53,127 nucleotides of DNA from Methylorubrum populi (GTDB lineage Bacteria > Pseudomonadota > Alphaproteobacteria > Rhizobiales > Beijerinckiaceae): the NCBI GenBank assembly GCA_020741775.1, contig DYYG01000014.1:1-53127 (forward strand). The letters are read 5' to 3'. Positions within the stretch are counted from its first letter, which is position 1; the number at the start of each line of letters is the position of its first letter. This document shows, one piece after another, positions 34,047-43,712 of this stretch. The notes beneath the pieces are model-generated. The model searched no databases. It saw nothing but the letters and a program-made list of their open reading frames with translations, and had not been told where the DNA came from. Both the position numbers and the translations under genes were made by a program.

Positions 34047-34150
34047 CAAATCCGGTAGACCCCTTCGGGATGGCGGATTTGGGCTTCGCTCAAGTGCCGC
34101 GCGGGCTTGCCGATACGGCTCCCGCTTCCATCGAGCGGAAACCGTACTCA
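34047..34150 (-). repeat. Stop-codon-associated two-hairpin repeat, copy B
   Basis: Read on the minus strand it starts with the TGA stop of the FMN reductase gene (34148-34150). The second hairpin is CAAATCCG (34047-34054) with CGGATTTG (34074-34081). The linker GAGCGAAGCCC is conserved. It fills the gap to the convergent small gene ending at 34033. Confidence 0.85.
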
Positions 34151-35065
34151 CGTGGTGGATTGCGCGCCCCGCTCCGCCTCCTCGGTGCCCGGCACGGGCC
34201 CCTTGCTGGCGACGTGCCGCACGAAGGCGTCGACCCAGGCATCGAAACCCGCCATCGCCGCCGCCTCGCGGGCCATGTCGTCGGCCTGATCGTCGGCATA
34301 GGCCCGGCCGATCCCGGTCCGGGCATGGCTCCACAGAGCATCCGGCACCTCGATGCCGCTGTAGCGGCATTGCCAGACGAGGCCCTGATAGGCGCGCCGC
34401 TCCTCGCCGCCATAGGGTTCCTCCGCCGGATCGAACCATGCCGTGTGCGAGAGAATGCGCGGGCGCCCCTCGGCATCGAGTTCGTTGCCGCCCTCGTTGC
34501 CGTAACAGAAGAAGGCGGCGGTGCGCCCCTCCAGGTGGTTTCGCGTCAAAGCGGGCCACAGCGAGGATTTTTCCAGGGCCTGCGCCTTCAGCGTGCTCTT
34601 CTTGTCGATCAGGTCGGGACGCGGGTTGCCGCCGCTCATGCAGACGAGGCGGTCGAACATCGCCTTGAGGTTGGTGGTCGGCCCGTACCACCAGACCGGG
34701 CCGATCACCGCCCAGGCATCGGCTCGGGCGAGCCGCGGATAGAGCCGCTCGTTCCACATCAGGTCGGGCTGGTGGTCGCTGTCCGGGCCGTAGCAGTTGC
34801 AGGGCCAGACGCAGAGCGCCATCGCGGTGCCGACGCAGCCGTTGCAGCCCTGGATCTTGGGCTTGCCATGCTCGTTGCCGAGATCGACATGGTCGGCCTG
34901 CCAAGCGGCCGGGAGCCGGGCGAGCATCCGATGCATCAGGAAGCGCGCCTTGCCGTCGAGCCCCGGACAGCCGTCAAGGCGCCGGGCGGAGCCGGCGATG
35001 ACGAGCACCTTGAGCGGGCGCTCCTCCAGGGGAAGGGCTTCCACGGCGGCGGCGAGATCGTCCAA
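34148..35065 (-). CDS. NAD(P)H-dependent FMN reductase / flavodoxin-fold oxidoreductase
   Basis: 305 residues. The FMN_red fold is shown by VLVIAGSARR near the N-terminus, GCNGC, and ADAWAVIGPVWWYGPTTNLKAMFDR, where the flavin phosphate and ring bind. It is longer than the usual 180-200 residues, with an extra C-terminal part and a cysteine-rich insert (CVWPCNC). The start is a TTG with GGAGG about 10 bases upstream. Substrate unknown. Its stop is part of repeat copy B. It diverges from glmU. Confidence 0.8.
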   Translation of the reverse strand: MDDLAAAVEALPLEERPLKVLVIAGSARRLDGCPGLDGKARFLMHRMLARLPAAWQADHVDLGNEHGKPKIQGCNGCVGTAMALCVWPCNCYGPDSDHQPDLMWNERLYPRLARADAWAVIGPVWWYGPTTNLKAMFDRLVCMSGGNPRPDLIDKKSTLKAQALEKSSLWPALTRNHLEGRTAAFFCYGNEGGNELDAEGRPRILSHTAWFDPAEEPYGGEERRAYQGLVWQCRYSGIEVPDALWSHARTGIGRAYADDQADDMAREAAAMAGFDAWVDAFVRHVASKGPVPGTEEAERGAQSTT

Positions 35066-35283
35066 AGGGCGCGGTCCTCCGGCGGGTGGAAATCTCCGCT
35101 GTTCGGGCGAACCTCACCGGCCCGGTGCGGTTCCCCGCCCGGCGGTCTTCGCGCCCGCCGCCCGATCGGCTAAACGGGCCACCGATTCAGTGGACCTCAC
35201 ACAGCTCCCGATGCCCGGAAGCCTCCCTGGCCATGACGGCCGCTGCGGGAGTTCCGTGAGAGACACGCAAGCGGCAGGAACGG

Positions 35284-36678
35284 ATGGCGATGGCGGCGGG
35301 CGCGGACCACGGAGCGGAGACGGGGGGCTTCACGGCCATCGTGCTGGCAGCCGGCAAGGGAACGCGGATGCGCTCCGACCGGCCCAAGGTGCTCCATGCC
35401 CTGGCCAACCGCTCGATGCTCGGCCACGTGCTCACCGCCGTGCAGGAGGCGGGCGCCTCCCGCCTCGCCGTGGTGGTCGAGCCCGGCCGGGAGGACGTCG
35501 CCCGCGAGATCGAGCGTCTCGCACCGGGCGCGGGCGTCCATCCCCAGGCCGAGCGGCTCGGGACCGCCCATGCGGTGCTCGCCGCCCGCGCGGCCCTGGA
35601 GGGCGGCCGGGACGTGATCGTGGCCTTCGGCGACACGCCGCTCATCACCGCCGAGACCTATGCGCGGTTGCGCGCCCCCTTGCGCGAGGGGGCTGCGGTC
35701 GCGGTGCTGGCCTTCGAGGCCGCCGATCCGACGGGATACGGCCGCGTACTGACGGAAGCCGGCCGCGTGCTGGCGATCCGCGAGGAAAAGGACGCCTCCG
35801 AGGAGGAGCGGACGGTCCGCCTGTCGAATGCCGGGCTCATGGCTCTCTCCGGCACCCACGCCCTCGGGCTGCTGGAGCGAATCGGCAACGACAACGCCAA
35901 CCGCGAATATTACCTCACCGATGCGGTGGCCCTCGCCGTCGGTGACGGCCTCTCCGTGGCCGTGGTCGCGGTGGCGGAGGACGAGGCCCAGGGGGTCAAC
36001 GACCGGGTCCAGCTCAGCATCGCCGAGGCGACGATCCAGGCCCGCCTGCGCCGGGCGGCCCAGCTCGGCGGCGCGACGCTGGTCGCGCCCGAGACGGTCT
36101 ATCTGAGCGTCGATACCGTGCTCGGCCGCGACGTGGTGATCGAGCCTCATTGCGTGTTCGGTCCCGGCGTGGTCGTCGGCGATCGCTGTGTCATCCGCGC
36201 GTTCTCGCATCTGCACGATGCCCGGCTGATGGACGGCGCCGATATCGGCCCGCATGTGCGCCTGCGCGGCGGCGCGGTGCTCGGGGAGGGCGTTCATCTC
36301 GGGAATTTCGTCGAGATCAAGAACGCGACCCTGCATGCGGGCGCCAAGGCCTCGCACCTCACCTATCTCGGCGATGCCGAGGTGGGGGCCGGCGCCAATA
36401 TCGGGGCGGGCACCATCACCTGTAATTACGACGGCGTGTCGAAGAACCGGACCCAGATCGGCGAAGGCGCCTTCATCGGCTCGAACTCCGCCCTGGTGGC
36501 ACCGGTGAGCATCGGCGCGGGCGCCCTGGTCGGCGCCGGCTCGGTCATCACCCGCGATGTGCCGGCGGACGCCCTGGCCGTGGCGCGGGGCCGGCAGGCC
36601 AATCGCGACGGCATGGCCCGGACCCTGCGCGACGCGCTGAAGGCGGCCAAGGCCGCCCGTGACGCCAAGAAGAACTGA
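35284..36678 (+). CDS. glmU: Bifunctional UDP-GlcNAc pyrophosphorylase / glucosamine-1-phosphate acetyltransferase
   Basis: 464 residues. The N-terminal uridyltransferase has LAAGKGTRM (residues 21-29), KVLH and FGDTPL; the C-terminal half is a left-handed beta-helix with hexapeptide repeats and the acetyltransferase motif GAGTITCNYDG. It makes UDP-GlcNAc for peptidoglycan and lipopolysaccharide. An ATG two codons downstream (35290) has a better-spaced AGGA and may be the true start. It lies 206 bases upstream of glmS, the enzyme supplying glucosamine-6-phosphate. Confidence 0.97.
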   Translation: MAMAAGADHGAETGGFTAIVLAAGKGTRMRSDRPKVLHALANRSMLGHVLTAVQEAGASRLAVVVEPGREDVAREIERLAPGAGVHPQAERLGTAHAVLAARAALEGGRDVIVAFGDTPLITAETYARLRAPLREGAAVAVLAFEAADPTGYGRVLTEAGRVLAIREEKDASEEERTVRLSNAGLMALSGTHALGLLERIGNDNANREYYLTDAVALAVGDGLSVAVVAVAEDEAQGVNDRVQLSIAEATIQARLRRAAQLGGATLVAPETVYLSVDTVLGRDVVIEPHCVFGPGVVVGDRCVIRAFSHLHDARLMDGADIGPHVRLRGGAVLGEGVHLGNFVEIKNATLHAGAKASHLTYLGDAEVGAGANIGAGTITCNYDGVSKNRTQIGEGAFIGSNSALVAPVSIGAGALVGAGSVITRDVPADALAVARGRQANRDGMARTLRDALKAAKAARDAKKN

Positions 36679-36694
36679 CGCCAAGGAGGGCTGA

Positions 36695-36717
36695 AGCGGG
36701 ACGGAAACGCTCCCGCT
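36695..36717 (+). terminator. Hairpin terminator after glmU
   Basis: AGCGGGA pairs with TCCCGCT, with an inner CG/CG around a GAAA loop, followed by CTTGTCTCC. It lies 16 bases after the glmU stop. The U tract is weak, so read-through to glmS is possible. Confidence 0.55.
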
Positions 36718-36884
36718 CTTGTCTCCTACGCTTGGGCGCTGGCCTTCTGGCACGGTGATCCGTACAAGCCCTGATCCGCGCCAAGCCCAAGGCCCGGTCC
36801 TTGTGCACCGCAGGGAGCCGGCGCCGGGCAAGGATCTCCTTCGGGGAGGTCGGGCGCTCGTTTTAGGTGGCTTCAGGATCGGCC

Positions 36885-38711
36885 ATGTGCGGAATCGTTG
36901 GCATTGTCGGACGTGATTCGGTCGCGGACGCGATGATCGAGGCGCTGCGGCGGCTCGAATATCGCGGCTACGATTCCGCCGGCATCGCAACCCTGGAGCA
37001 CGGCCGGCTCGACCGCCGCCGGGCGGAGGGCAAGCTCTCGAACCTCCAGCTCAAGCTGGTCCAGACCCCGCTCTCGGGCGCCATCGGCATCGGCCATACC
37101 CGTTGGGCCACGCATGGGCGCCCCAACGAGACCAATGCCCATCCCCACGCCACCGAGCGGCTGGCCGTGGTCCATAACGGCATCATCGAGAATTTCCGCG
37201 AGCTGAAGGCGGAGCTCGTCGCCGCGGGCGTGCGCTTCGAGAGCGAGACCGACACGGAAGTCGTGGCGCAGCTCGTCAGCCATCTGATGGGGCAGGGCCT
37301 CGGCCCGGTGGCGGCGGTGGAAGCCGCGCTGCCGCGCCTGCACGGCGCCTTCGCCCTGGCCTTCCTGTTCGCCGGGCAGGAGGATTTTCTGATCGGCGCC
37401 CGCCACGGCGCGCCGCTCGCCATCGGCTTCGGCCAGGGCGAGACCTATCTCGGCTCCGATGCCCTGGCGCTGGCGCCGTTCACCGACGAGATCACCTATC
37501 TCGACGAGGGCGACTGGGCGATCCTGACCCGCGACGGCGCCGAGATCCGCGACCTTTCCGGCAACGTCGTGCGCCGGCCCCGCCAGAAGATCGTGGCGCA
37601 GGCCTATCTGGTGGACAAGGGCAACCACCGCCACTTCATGGCGAAGGAGATCCACGAGCAGCCGGAGGTCGTCGGCCGCACCCTGGCTCATTACGTCGAC
37701 ATGGCGCGTGGCCAGGTCGTCCTGCAGGAGACGCTGCCCTTCGACTTCGCGCGGCTGTCGCGCCTCTCCATCACCGCCTGCGGCACCGCCTATTACGCCG
37801 GGCTCGTCGCCAAATACTGGTTCGAGACCCTGGCGCGGCTGCCCGTCGAGATCGACGTCGCCTCCGAGACCCGCTACCGCGAGCCGCCCCTGGAGAAGGA
37901 CGGGCTGACGCTGGTGATCTCGCAATCGGGCGAGACCGCCGACACCCTGGCCTCACTCCGCTACGCCAAGTCCCAGGGTCAGCACACGCTGGCGGTGGTC
38001 AACGTACCGACCTCGACCATCGCCCGGGAATCCTCGGTGGTGATGCCGACCTTCGCCGGCCCCGAGATCGGCGTGGCCTCCACCAAGGCCTTCTCCTGCC
38101 AGCTCACGGTGCTGCTCTGCCTCGCGCTCGCCGCCGGGCGCGCCCGCGGCACGCTGGATGCCGCCCGCGAACGCGCGGTCGTCGATGCGCTCATCACCGC
38201 GCCCGGCCTGATGGCGGAGGCGGTGAAGATGGAACACGAAGTCGAGACCCTCGCCCGCGAGATCGCCAAGGCCCGCGACGTGCTCTATCTCGGCCGTGGT
38301 ACGAGCTACCCGATGGCGCTGGAAGGCGCCCTGAAGCTCAAGGAAATCAGCTACATCCACGCGGAGGGCTACGCCGCCGGCGAACTCAAGCACGGCCCGA
38401 TCGCCTTGATCGACGAGAGCGTGCCGGTGATCGTGATCGCTCCGCACGACGCGATCTTCGAGAAGACCGTCTCCAACATGCAGGAAGTCGCCGCCCGCGG
38501 CGGCAAGATCATCCTGGTGGGCGATGCCAAGGGCGCCGCCAATGCCGGGCTCGAGACGATGGCGACCCTGACCATGCCGGACGTGGATCCGGTGGTGGCG
38601 CCGATCGTCTACGCGGTGCCGATCCAGCTCATCGCCTATCACACCGCCGTCTTCATGGGGAAAGACGTCGACCAGCCGCGCAACCTGGCGAAATCGGTCA
38701 CGGTGGAGTGA
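36885..38711 (+). CDS. glmS: Glutamine-fructose-6-phosphate aminotransferase (isomerising)
   Basis: 608 residues. The ATG at 36885 is set by the catalytic cysteine, which must follow the initiator Met (MCGIVGIVG). The N-terminal glutaminase domain is followed by two SIS domains with CGTAYYAG and SQSGETADT, and the protein ends in the conserved KSVTVE. It forms glucosamine-6-phosphate from fructose-6-phosphate and glutamine, the first step toward UDP-GlcNAc. A leader of at most 206 bases precedes it; I see no glmS ribozyme-like structure. Confidence 0.97.
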   Translation: MCGIVGIVGRDSVADAMIEALRRLEYRGYDSAGIATLEHGRLDRRRAEGKLSNLQLKLVQTPLSGAIGIGHTRWATHGRPNETNAHPHATERLAVVHNGIIENFRELKAELVAAGVRFESETDTEVVAQLVSHLMGQGLGPVAAVEAALPRLHGAFALAFLFAGQEDFLIGARHGAPLAIGFGQGETYLGSDALALAPFTDEITYLDEGDWAILTRDGAEIRDLSGNVVRRPRQKIVAQAYLVDKGNHRHFMAKEIHEQPEVVGRTLAHYVDMARGQVVLQETLPFDFARLSRLSITACGTAYYAGLVAKYWFETLARLPVEIDVASETRYREPPLEKDGLTLVISQSGETADTLASLRYAKSQGQHTLAVVNVPTSTIARESSVVMPTFAGPEIGVASTKAFSCQLTVLLCLALAAGRARGTLDAARERAVVDALITAPGLMAEAVKMEHEVETLAREIAKARDVLYLGRGTSYPMALEGALKLKEISYIHAEGYAAGELKHGPIALIDESVPVIVIAPHDAIFEKTVSNMQEVAARGGKIILVGDAKGAANAGLETMATLTMPDVDPVVAPIVYAVPIQLIAYHTAVFMGKDVDQPRNLAKSVTVE

Positions 38712-38713
38712 GG

Positions 38714-38737
38714 GTCAGGCCGGGAGACCGGCCTGAC
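38714..38737 (+). terminator. Hairpin after glmS
   Basis: A perfect 10-bp stem GTCAGGCCGG / CCGGCCTGAC closed by a GAGA tetraloop starts 3 bases after the glmS stop. There is no U tract. Confidence 0.55.
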
Positions 38738-38759
38738 GGCGACGCCCGAGCCGATCATA

Positions 38760-38863
38760 CCAAATCCGCCTGATCCCTACGGGATGGCGGATTTGGGCTT
38801 CGTTCAAACGCCGCGCCGGCTTGCTGATACGGAACCCGCTCTGATCAAGCGGATCCCGGATCA
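38760..38863 (-). repeat. Stop-codon-associated two-hairpin repeat, copy C
   Basis: Read on the minus strand it begins with the TGA stop of the GlcG/HbpS-like gene (38861-38863). The second hairpin has 11-bp perfect arms, CCAAATCCGCC (38760-38770) and GGCGGATTTGG (38786-38796). It separates convergent glmS and that gene. Confidence 0.85.
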
Positions 38864-39295
38864 GGTCCGCCAGGGGTGGTCGGGCAGCTCGGTATCGCCG
38901 ATGGCGCTGGCGCCGGCGAGCGCCACCGCGTCGTCGTTCTCCACCGAGGAGCCGCTGACGCCGATGGCGCCGGACATCTCGCCATCCGCATCCACGATCG
39001 GGATGCCACCGGGGAAGGTGATGAGGCCCTGGTTCGAGTGCTCGATGCCGTAGAGCGAGCCGCCGGGCTGCGACAGCTGGCCGATCTGGCCGGTCTTCAT
39101 GCCGAAGAACACGGAGGTCTTCGCCTTCTTCTGGGCGATGTCGATGGAGCCGACCCAGGCACCGTCCATGCGGTGGAACGCCTTCAGGTTGCCGCCGGAA
39201 TCGACCACCGCGATGCACATCTGGGTGCCGAGTTCGACAGCCTTGGCGCGGGCGGCCTCGATCGCCTTTTCCGCTTGCTCGATGGTGACGTGCAT
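38861..39295 (-). CDS. GlcG/HbpS-like haem-degrading family protein
   Basis: 144 residues from the ATG at 39295, which has GGGAGAAG seven bases upstream; the frame extends 12 codons further without a better start. The family pattern is clear: [55 protein letters not shown] in parts and the terminal [12 protein letters not shown] end. Members bind haem or small ligands or act beside glycolate oxidase or alcohol oxidation genes. The function here is unknown. Cytoplasmic, no signal peptide. Confidence 0.85.
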   Translation of the reverse strand: MHVTIEQAEKAIEAARAKAVELGTQMCIAVVDSGGNLKAFHRMDGAWVGSIDIAQKKAKTSVFFGMKTGQIGQLSQPGGSLYGIEHSNQGLITFPGGIPIVDADGEMSGAIGVSGSSVENDDAVALAGASAIGDTELPDHPWRT

Positions 39296-39528
39296 CGCGT
39301 CTTCTCCCTGAACCTTAGCCACTGCGGGCATCAGCGAGGTAATGGCTCGCCGGTTCCGATCAAGTTGCCTCGCGCACCAACCATTTTACGCAGCCATGAC
39401 GGCCGCCCCCGGTCCGGTGGTACGTCCGGCTCTTGAGCCGTCGGTGCGCAGCCGCTACGTCTCTGCCCCGAAGAGCCGGAGGCGGAGCGGATCCGCCGTC
39501 CCGCCCTTTCGCCTCCCGAGGTGTATGC

Positions 39529-40338
39529 GTGGCGCCCACCCTCTCGCCGATCCCGGACGCTCCGGAGCCCGCCTCGTCCAAGACGCGCGTCAGCGCACGC
39601 GGGCGGCTGCGGACCTACTTCCTCACCGGCATCATCGTCGCGGGTCCCCTCGCGATCACGGCCTACATCACGTGGTGGTTCATCGCCCTCATCGACGGCT
39701 GGGTGAAGCCGCTGGTGCCGGCGAGCTACCTGCCGGACCACTACCTGCCCTTCTCGATTCCGGGCCTCGGCCTCGTCATCGCCTTCGTCGCGGTGACGAT
39801 GCTGGGCTTCCTCACCGCCAACCTCGTCGGGCGCTCGGTGGTCGAGTTCGGCGAGGTGCTGCTCGCCCGCACCCCCGTCATCTCCGGCCTCTACCGGGGC
39901 CTGCGCCAGATCTTCGAGACCCTGTTCTCGGCCAACGGCACCTCGTTCCGCACCGTCGGCCTCGTCGAGTTTCCGGTGAAGGGGACGTGGTCGGTGGTGT
40001 TCCTCTCCGCGCCTGCGGCGAACGAGGTGCAGGGCGCGCTTCAGGCCAAGGAGGGCGGCGAGGCCAAGGATTATGTCGGCGTGTTCCTGCCCTGCGCGCC
40101 GAACCCGACCACGGGGTTCTTCTTCTACCTGCCGCGCTCGGAAATCGTGGAGGTCGGCATCAGCGTCGACGATGCCGCCAAGTTGGTGATGTCGGCCGGC
40201 GTGATCCAGCCGGAGGATCCCCGCGGCGGCCTGCACGCCATGGCCGCCAGCCTGCGCCATGCGCAGATGCAGGCGAGCGAGGGCGAAGCTTCAGAAACGG
40301 AAAAGGCGCGCCGGGAACCGGCGCGCCAGGATCTGTAG
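39529..40338 (+). CDS. DUF502 membrane protein
   Basis: 269 residues from a GTG preceded by GAGG at 8 bases; 32 codons of open frame upstream lack a good start. Two membrane helices (YFLTGIIVAGPLAITAYITW and LGLVIAFVAVTMLGFL) are followed by a conserved soluble domain (TPVISGLYRGLRQIFETLF, VGVFLPCAPNPTTGFFFYLP). DUF502 proteins are widespread and of unknown function. The C-terminus is polar and charged. Confidence 0.85.
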   Translation: MAPTLSPIPDAPEPASSKTRVSARGRLRTYFLTGIIVAGPLAITAYITWWFIALIDGWVKPLVPASYLPDHYLPFSIPGLGLVIAFVAVTMLGFLTANLVGRSVVEFGEVLLARTPVISGLYRGLRQIFETLFSANGTSFRTVGLVEFPVKGTWSVVFLSAPAANEVQGALQAKEGGEAKDYVGVFLPCAPNPTTGFFFYLPRSEIVEVGISVDDAAKLVMSAGVIQPEDPRGGLHAMAASLRHAQMQASEGEASETEKARREPARQDL

Positions 40339-40365
40339 ATCTTCAGTCTGACGCCCGAGTCGGCG

Positions 40366-40692
40366 TCAGTGCTGCAGCGAAGCCTTCTCGACCGCGATGG
40401 TCGGCGGCGTTGCCTGGGCAACCTGATTCCCGGCGGGGTGGTGCGCAGCGGGCGCGCTCCAATCGGCGGCGATCTGGGCGGTCAGCAGCAGGGCCAGGGC
40501 GGCACAGAGCGTGTTCGCAGCGATCCAGAACCGGCGAGAGGATTGCCGCACCGCCTTCACCAAGGCATCCGTCGCCTCCTCGTCGCGCGCGGCGCGGTCC
40601 GAGATCGGCATGAGCCAAGGTTCGAGGGAGAGCGCGTCGGCTCCCCAATTCTCGGAGGAACCCGGCAGGCGTTGGAACGGTGCGATCGACAT
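40366..40692 (-). CDS. Hypothetical single-pass membrane protein
   Basis: 108 residues. GGAGG lies 7 bases before the ATG at 40692, a strong site that fixes the start. A polar N-terminal half is followed by one hydrophobic helix (WIAANTLCAALALLLTAQI) and a short, probably periplasmic, tail. No family recognised. It is convergent with the DUF502 gene. Confidence 0.65.
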   Translation of the reverse strand: MSIAPFQRLPGSSENWGADALSLEPWLMPISDRAARDEEATDALVKAVRQSSRRFWIAANTLCAALALLLTAQIAADWSAPAAHHPAGNQVAQATPPTIAVEKASLQH

Positions 40693-40931
40693 CGCGATCC
40701 TCCTTTTTTCCAGTGGCACCCCGGTCTACGAGGCCGTTCGTTCATCTCCAGTTAAGCGGCAATTGGGGCAGATACAAGGTATTTCCGGTTGTTGCGCCTG
40801 TCCGCGCCCTTCGGCAAGAGTTGAGTTTCGCCACTTAAGGTGTTGATTTTCCATCGAAATCGCCGCGCGCTCGCGCAGCGTTGCCGCAGGCCTATGACGT
40901 TTTGCCCGGCCAATCGGTTCCTGAATGCACC

Positions 40932-40967
40932 GTTCAGATTTCCGCGATTCTGAACGGAAATCTGAAC
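40932..40967. repeat. 13-bp perfect inverted repeat after recG
   Basis: GTTCAGATTTCCG (40932-40944) and CGGAAATCTGAAC (40955-40967) flank a 10-base loop that itself contains TTCTGAA. It lies 11 bases after the recG stop (minus strand) in a gene-free 285-base stretch. There is no U tract, so it could be a 3' end hairpin or an operator for the gene starting at 40692. Confidence 0.6.
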
Positions 40968-40977
40968 GAAACCGGGT

Positions 40978-43164
40978 TCAGCCAGCCCCGATCAGCCGGA
41001 TCGCGGCCTCCCGCTCGAACAGGTAGAGCAGCACCCGCAGGGCCCGGCCGCGCTCGCTCTGGAGCCGGGGATCGCGCTCCACGATCAGTCGCGCATCGTC
41101 ACGGGCGGCCTCCAAGAGGGCGCCGTCACTCTCCAGCCGGGCGAGGCGGAACGCGGCCATGCCGGATTGACGGGTGCCGAGCACCTCGCCCTCGCCGCGA
41201 AGCCTCAGATCCTCCTCGGCGATCCGAAACCCATCTTCGCTCGCGCGCATCATCTCCAGCCGCGCCTTGGCGACCTGCCCCAGGGGACCGCGATAGAGCA
41301 GGAGGCAGGAGGACGCCTTCGAGCCGCGCCCGACCCGGCCGCGCAGCTGGTGGAGCTGGGCCAGACCGAAACGCTCGGCATGCTCGATCACCATGATGGT
41401 GGCCTCCGGCACGTCGACACCGACCTCGACGACGGTGGTCGAGACCAGCACGCGGGTGCGACCGGCGGCGAAGGCCTCCATCGCCGCGTCCTTCTCCGGC
41501 CCCGGCATCTTGCCGTGGATCAGGCCGACCTGATCGCCGAAATGCTTCTTGAGATCGTCGAAGCGTTCGGCCGCCGCGGCGAGATCGACATATTCCGACT
41601 CGGCCACCAACGGGCAGATCCAGTAGACCCTGTCACCGGCCGTCAGGGCCCGGTGCAGGCCGTCCACCACCTCGTCGATGCGCTCCACCGGCACGGTGAT
41701 GGTCTTGATCGGCTGGCGCCCGGCCGGCTTCTCGTCGAGCACCGAGACATCCATGTCGCCGAAGAAGGTGAGCGCCAGGGTGCGGGGGATCGGCGTCGCC
41801 GTCATCACCAGGATGTCGACCGCCTCACCCTTGGCCCCCAGGGCCAGGCGCTGATGCACGCCGAAGCGGTGCTGCTCGTCCACCACGGCGAGGCCGAGAT
41901 CGCGGAAGGCGACAGCTTCCTGGAACAGGGCATGGGTGCCGACCACGATGTCGATCTCGCCCGCAGCGAGATCCGCCAGCGTCGCCCGCCGCTCGGCGGC
42001 CTTGTCGCGGCCGGTGAGCAGGCGCAGGCGCATGGCCCCGGCCAGTGGCACGAGCCGCTCATAATGCTGTCGCGCGAGAATTTCGGTCGGGGCCATCAGC
42101 GCCGCCTGACGCCCGGCCTCGACCGCGGAGGCCATGGCCAGCAGCGCCACCGCGGTCTTGCCGGAACCGACATCGCCCTGGAGCAGCCGCAGCATCCGCT
42201 GCTCCGAGGCCATGTCGGCGCGGATCTCCTCCACCGCCCGCGCCTGCGCGCCGGTCAGGGCGAAGGGGAGGGCGGCCTCGACCCGCTGCTTCAGATGCCC
42301 GCCCCCCGCATTCACCCGGCCGGCCTTCCGCCGCTGGCGGGCGCGCACCAGGGCGAGGGCGAGCTGCGAGGCCAGCAGCTCGTCATAGGCGAGGCGCTTG
42401 CGGGCGGGGCTTGCCGGCGGGGCCTGCCCCTCGACCGGGGGAGGGGGCGCCTCCTCAGGGCGGTGCTCGATGCGCAGGGCCTCGGCGAAGGGCGGAAAGC
42501 GGTTGCGGGCGAGGAAGCTCGCATCCTGCCACTCGGGCAGCACCGGCAGCCGGTCGAGCGCCCCATGGACGATGCGGCTGATCACCCGCGAGGTCAGCCC
42601 CTCGGTCGCGCCGTAGATCGGCTCGACGGCGGGCAGGCTCGCGAGCCCGGCCTCGTCGAGGATGCGGGAGGGATGCACCATCTGCCGAAAGCCGTCCCAC
42701 AGGTCGATCCGGCCCGAGACGTAGCGATGGGCGCCGATCGGCAGCATCTTCTCGATGCGCCCGCGCGGCATGCCGAAGAACACGAGGCTGATATCGCCGG
42801 TGCCGTCCTCCACCAGCACCCGGAAGGCGCGCTTGCCCAGCCCCGGCGGCCGGTGGGCCACCACGGTGACGCCGAGGGTGACGGGCTCGCCGGTCGGCGC
42901 GTCGCGGATCGAGCCGCAGAGCGGCCGGGCGACGCCGCTCTGCGGCAGGTGGAACAGCAGGTCGGCGACGCGGGCCGGCCGCTCCTCGGAGCCGAGCAGC
43001 TTCTCGATCAGCGGCGCGATCTTCGGGCCGACCCCGGGCAGGCCACGGGCGGGAGCGAAGAGCGGGTCGAGGATGCTGGGGCGGAGGCCGGCGGCCTCAT
43101 CCTCGGCGGAGCGGGGAGGGGCCGAAGCGGGGTGCCCGAGGGTCTGGCTGGGTTCCGAGGTCAT
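40978..43164 (-). CDS. recG: ATP-dependent DNA helicase RecG
   Basis: 728 residues. An N-terminal wedge/OB domain (GLPGVGPKIAPLIEKLL, VEDGTGDISLVFF) is followed by superfamily 2 helicase motifs: Walker A GDVGSGKTA near residue 332, DEQHRFG, TATPIPRTLAL, the TRG-region motif and QLRGRVGRG. It remodels stalled replication forks and recombination intermediates. The ATG at 43164 is the first in-frame start close to the domain; no clear ribosome-binding site is seen, and the frame is open 33 codons further upstream. Confidence 0.95.
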   Translation of the reverse strand: MTSEPSQTLGHPASAPPRSAEDEAAGLRPSILDPLFAPARGLPGVGPKIAPLIEKLLGSEERPARVADLLFHLPQSGVARPLCGSIRDAPTGEPVTLGVTVVAHRPPGLGKRAFRVLVEDGTGDISLVFFGMPRGRIEKMLPIGAHRYVSGRIDLWDGFRQMVHPSRILDEAGLASLPAVEPIYGATEGLTSRVISRIVHGALDRLPVLPEWQDASFLARNRFPPFAEALRIEHRPEEAPPPPVEGQAPPASPARKRLAYDELLASQLALALVRARQRRKAGRVNAGGGHLKQRVEAALPFALTGAQARAVEEIRADMASEQRMLRLLQGDVGSGKTAVALLAMASAVEAGRQAALMAPTEILARQHYERLVPLAGAMRLRLLTGRDKAAERRATLADLAAGEIDIVVGTHALFQEAVAFRDLGLAVVDEQHRFGVHQRLALGAKGEAVDILVMTATPIPRTLALTFFGDMDVSVLDEKPAGRQPIKTITVPVERIDEVVDGLHRALTAGDRVYWICPLVAESEYVDLAAAAERFDDLKKHFGDQVGLIHGKMPGPEKDAAMEAFAAGRTRVLVSTTVVEVGVDVPEATIMVIEHAERFGLAQLHQLRGRVGRGSKASSCLLLYRGPLGQVAKARLEMMRASEDGFRIAEEDLRLRGEGEVLGTRQSGMAAFRLARLESDGALLEAARDDARLIVERDPRLQSERGRALRVLLYLFEREAAIRLIGAG

Positions 43165-43384
43165 GTGACCGGGGTCGTGGGCCTTTCGAGCCGAGCGAGG
43201 TGCGGGCCCCGTATACCCGGCTTTCCTCGCCGCATCACGCCCGCGCTTCGCACCACGGCCCATGGGCCTGCGGATGACATCTCGTCACAAGCGCAGGCCA
43301 TGCGCAGGCCATGCGCCGACGCCGTTTGCCCGCGGCCGCACGCCCCTCTACATGCCTGTTGCAGACTTTCGCAGGGGACCGCCC

Positions 43385-43681
43385 ATGTCCGGCACCACCC
43401 GAACTAGCGCCGACCTCGACCCGCGCCGCCGCCGCACCCTGTTCCGGGCGTGGCATCGCGGCATCCGTGAGATGGACCTGATCATGGGCCGCTTCGCCGA
43501 TTCCGAGATCGGCGACCTCTCGGAGGAGGAGCTGACCGAGTTCGAGGCGCTGATCGAGGTGCCCGACCGCGACCTGTTCCGCTGGCTCACCGGCGAGGCC
43601 GAGACGCCGGAGAATTACGACACCGCCGTCTATCGCCGGCTCAAGGCGTTCCATAAGCACGACGCGCCGATCCACTCCTGA
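43385..43681 (+). CDS. sdhE: Succinate dehydrogenase flavinylation factor SdhE
   Basis: 98 residues, usual length for the family. The RGxxE motif needed for FAD attachment is present (Arg25-Gly26-Ile-Arg-Glu29, in WHRGIREMD), with the conserved FADSEIGDLSEEEL and a C-terminal acidic/aromatic region (VPDRDLFRWLTGE). It helps insert FAD covalently into SdhA. AGGGGA precedes the ATG. It is encoded divergently from recG, a common arrangement in alphaproteobacteria (recG-sdhE-mfd). Confidence 0.92.
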   Translation: MSGTTRTSADLDPRRRRTLFRAWHRGIREMDLIMGRFADSEIGDLSEEELTEFEALIEVPDRDLFRWLTGEAETPENYDTAVYRRLKAFHKHDAPIHS

Positions 43682-43712
43682 AACGAGGATCGGCGCCCCA
43701 CCTCACACGCGC

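Noticed and set aside
36679..36884. A glmS ribozyme or other riboswitch before glmS
   Set aside because: No conserved glmS ribozyme core is seen, and the class is typical of Gram-positive bacteria. Only a terminator-like hairpin is present.
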